From Candidatus Hermodarchaeota archaeon (GTDB taxonomy: Archaea > Asgardarchaeota > Hermodarchaeia > Hermodarchaeales > Hermodarchaeaceae): a stretch of DNA of 5,545 nt. The translations under genes and the position numbers were made by a program. The stretch lies in assembly GCA_016840595.1 (NCBI GenBank), contig JAEOSA010000138.1, positions 1 through 5,545 on the forward strand, given 5' to 3'. The notes below the pieces were generated by a model. The model made no database searches and was not told the DNA's origin. It was given only the letters and a program-made list of their open reading frames with translations. This document shows, piece by piece, positions 5,181-5,545 of this stretch (within the stretch, counting starts at the first letter, position 1; every line of letters begins with the position of its first letter).

Positions 5181-5545
5181 CTAGATAAGTTGCTCAATTT
5201 CTGCAATTGAGTTAAGGATGTGATTGGCGAAGGGTTTCAAGTCCTCTGTGGTTCCAAATCCCGTTAGGACACCTATTGTCACGAAGCCGAGGTTTTGTGC
5301 GGCTTCGAGTTCTCCAGCAGAATCACCGATAATCCAGACATCTCCTTCAGATTTGACGTCTTGAAGGGCTAACTGGATGAGTCGGCGGCGGTGGGGAAGA
5401 AAGGGAAATAGCGGAATGCGTTCCTTTCCTTCTGCCTGAGCTAGATCTCCACGGGTGAATATTTTCTCGAAGCACTTGTAGAGGCCAAACCTGTGGATTT
5501 CTTGACGGGTTTGATCGATGGCTTGTCGTGAAGTGATTAATCGCA
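5181..5545 (-). CDS. HAD-superfamily hydrolase, C-terminal 120 residues (partial)
   Basis: The minus strand is open from the right edge to a TAG at 5183-5181, giving 120 residues; the N-terminus with the nucleophile Asp motif lies outside the window. Visible HAD motifs are ITSRQA at 3-8 of the fragment (motif II, Ser/Thr), a lysine in EGKERIP at about 40 (motif III), and WIIGDSAGELEAAQNLG from 70 (motif IV, the acidic Mg-binding loop with D74 and E78). The tail GVLTGFGTTEDL and the final helix match phosphoglycolate-phosphatase-like (Gph/PGP) members, which hydrolyse small phosphate esters in the cytosol. The substrate cannot be told from this part. The usual Lys-Pro of motif III is replaced by a Pro/Phe/Arg-rich loop (RIPLFPFLPHRRR). 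It lies directly upstream of the helicase-like gene and probably shares its transcript. Confidence 0.85.
   Translation of the reverse strand, partial: RLITSRQAIDQTRQEIHRFGLYKCFEKIFTRGDLAQAEGKERIPLFPFLPHRRRLIQLALQDVKSEGDVWIIGDSAGELEAAQNLGFVTIGVLTGFGTTEDLKPFANHILNSIAEIEQLI

Noticed and set aside
1..5545. CRISPR array, tRNA or rRNA genes, insertion sequence ends, attachment sites
   Set aside because: No repeated unit, cloverleaf, terminal inverted repeat or transposase-like sequence was found on reading both strands.

Overview
The window looks archaeal. It carries a compact set of ubiquitin-type proteins (a ThiF/UBA-type E1-like enzyme and a JAMM/MPN+ peptidase), a cysteine-rich RING-like zinc protein, a transglutaminase-fold peptidase, and a two-RecA-domain SF2 protein most like the Hef/FANCM family. 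Base composition is moderate, arginine is often CGA or CGT, some starts have GGTGA/GGAG Shine-Dalgarno sites, and there is one candidate BRE/TATA promoter. An Asgard-type or Caldiarchaeum-type archaeon would fit, but the phylum is an inference and no marker gene is present.

Layout. Bases 1-1550, plus strand, look like one operon: the tail of an unknown gene (1-81), a 66-residue charged protein (95-295), a 125-residue zinc protein with an acidic tail (292-669) and a 291-residue transglutaminase-like protein (675-1550). Its last stop codon directly abuts the stop codon of the opposing minus-strand pair, the JAMM gene (3033-2389) followed by the E1-like gene (2417-1551), which overlap by 29 bases. 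An AT-rich gap at 3034-3228 holds a likely promoter for that pair and probably the real 5' part of a plus-strand membrane protein gene (to 3636). A minus-strand pair closes the window: a HAD phosphatase (entering from the right edge, ending at 5181) followed by the degenerate SF2 helicase-like gene (5156-3681).

How the genes may work together (inference). The E1-like and JAMM proteins are the standard pair for activating and removing or maturing a beta-grasp modifier. The facing operon adds a possible E3-like or adaptor zinc protein, a possible second peptidase, and short proteins that share a repeated hydrophobic-acidic motif (for example VIILDDDE, VVILED, VRILDD, IVVLNERD) resembling eukaryotic SUMO-interacting motifs. 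No beta-grasp modifier with a GG end and no E2 is visible here, so the system is either incomplete in this window or of the SAMP/UbaA type, which needs no E2. The membrane protein, helicase-like protein and HAD enzyme have no evident link to it.
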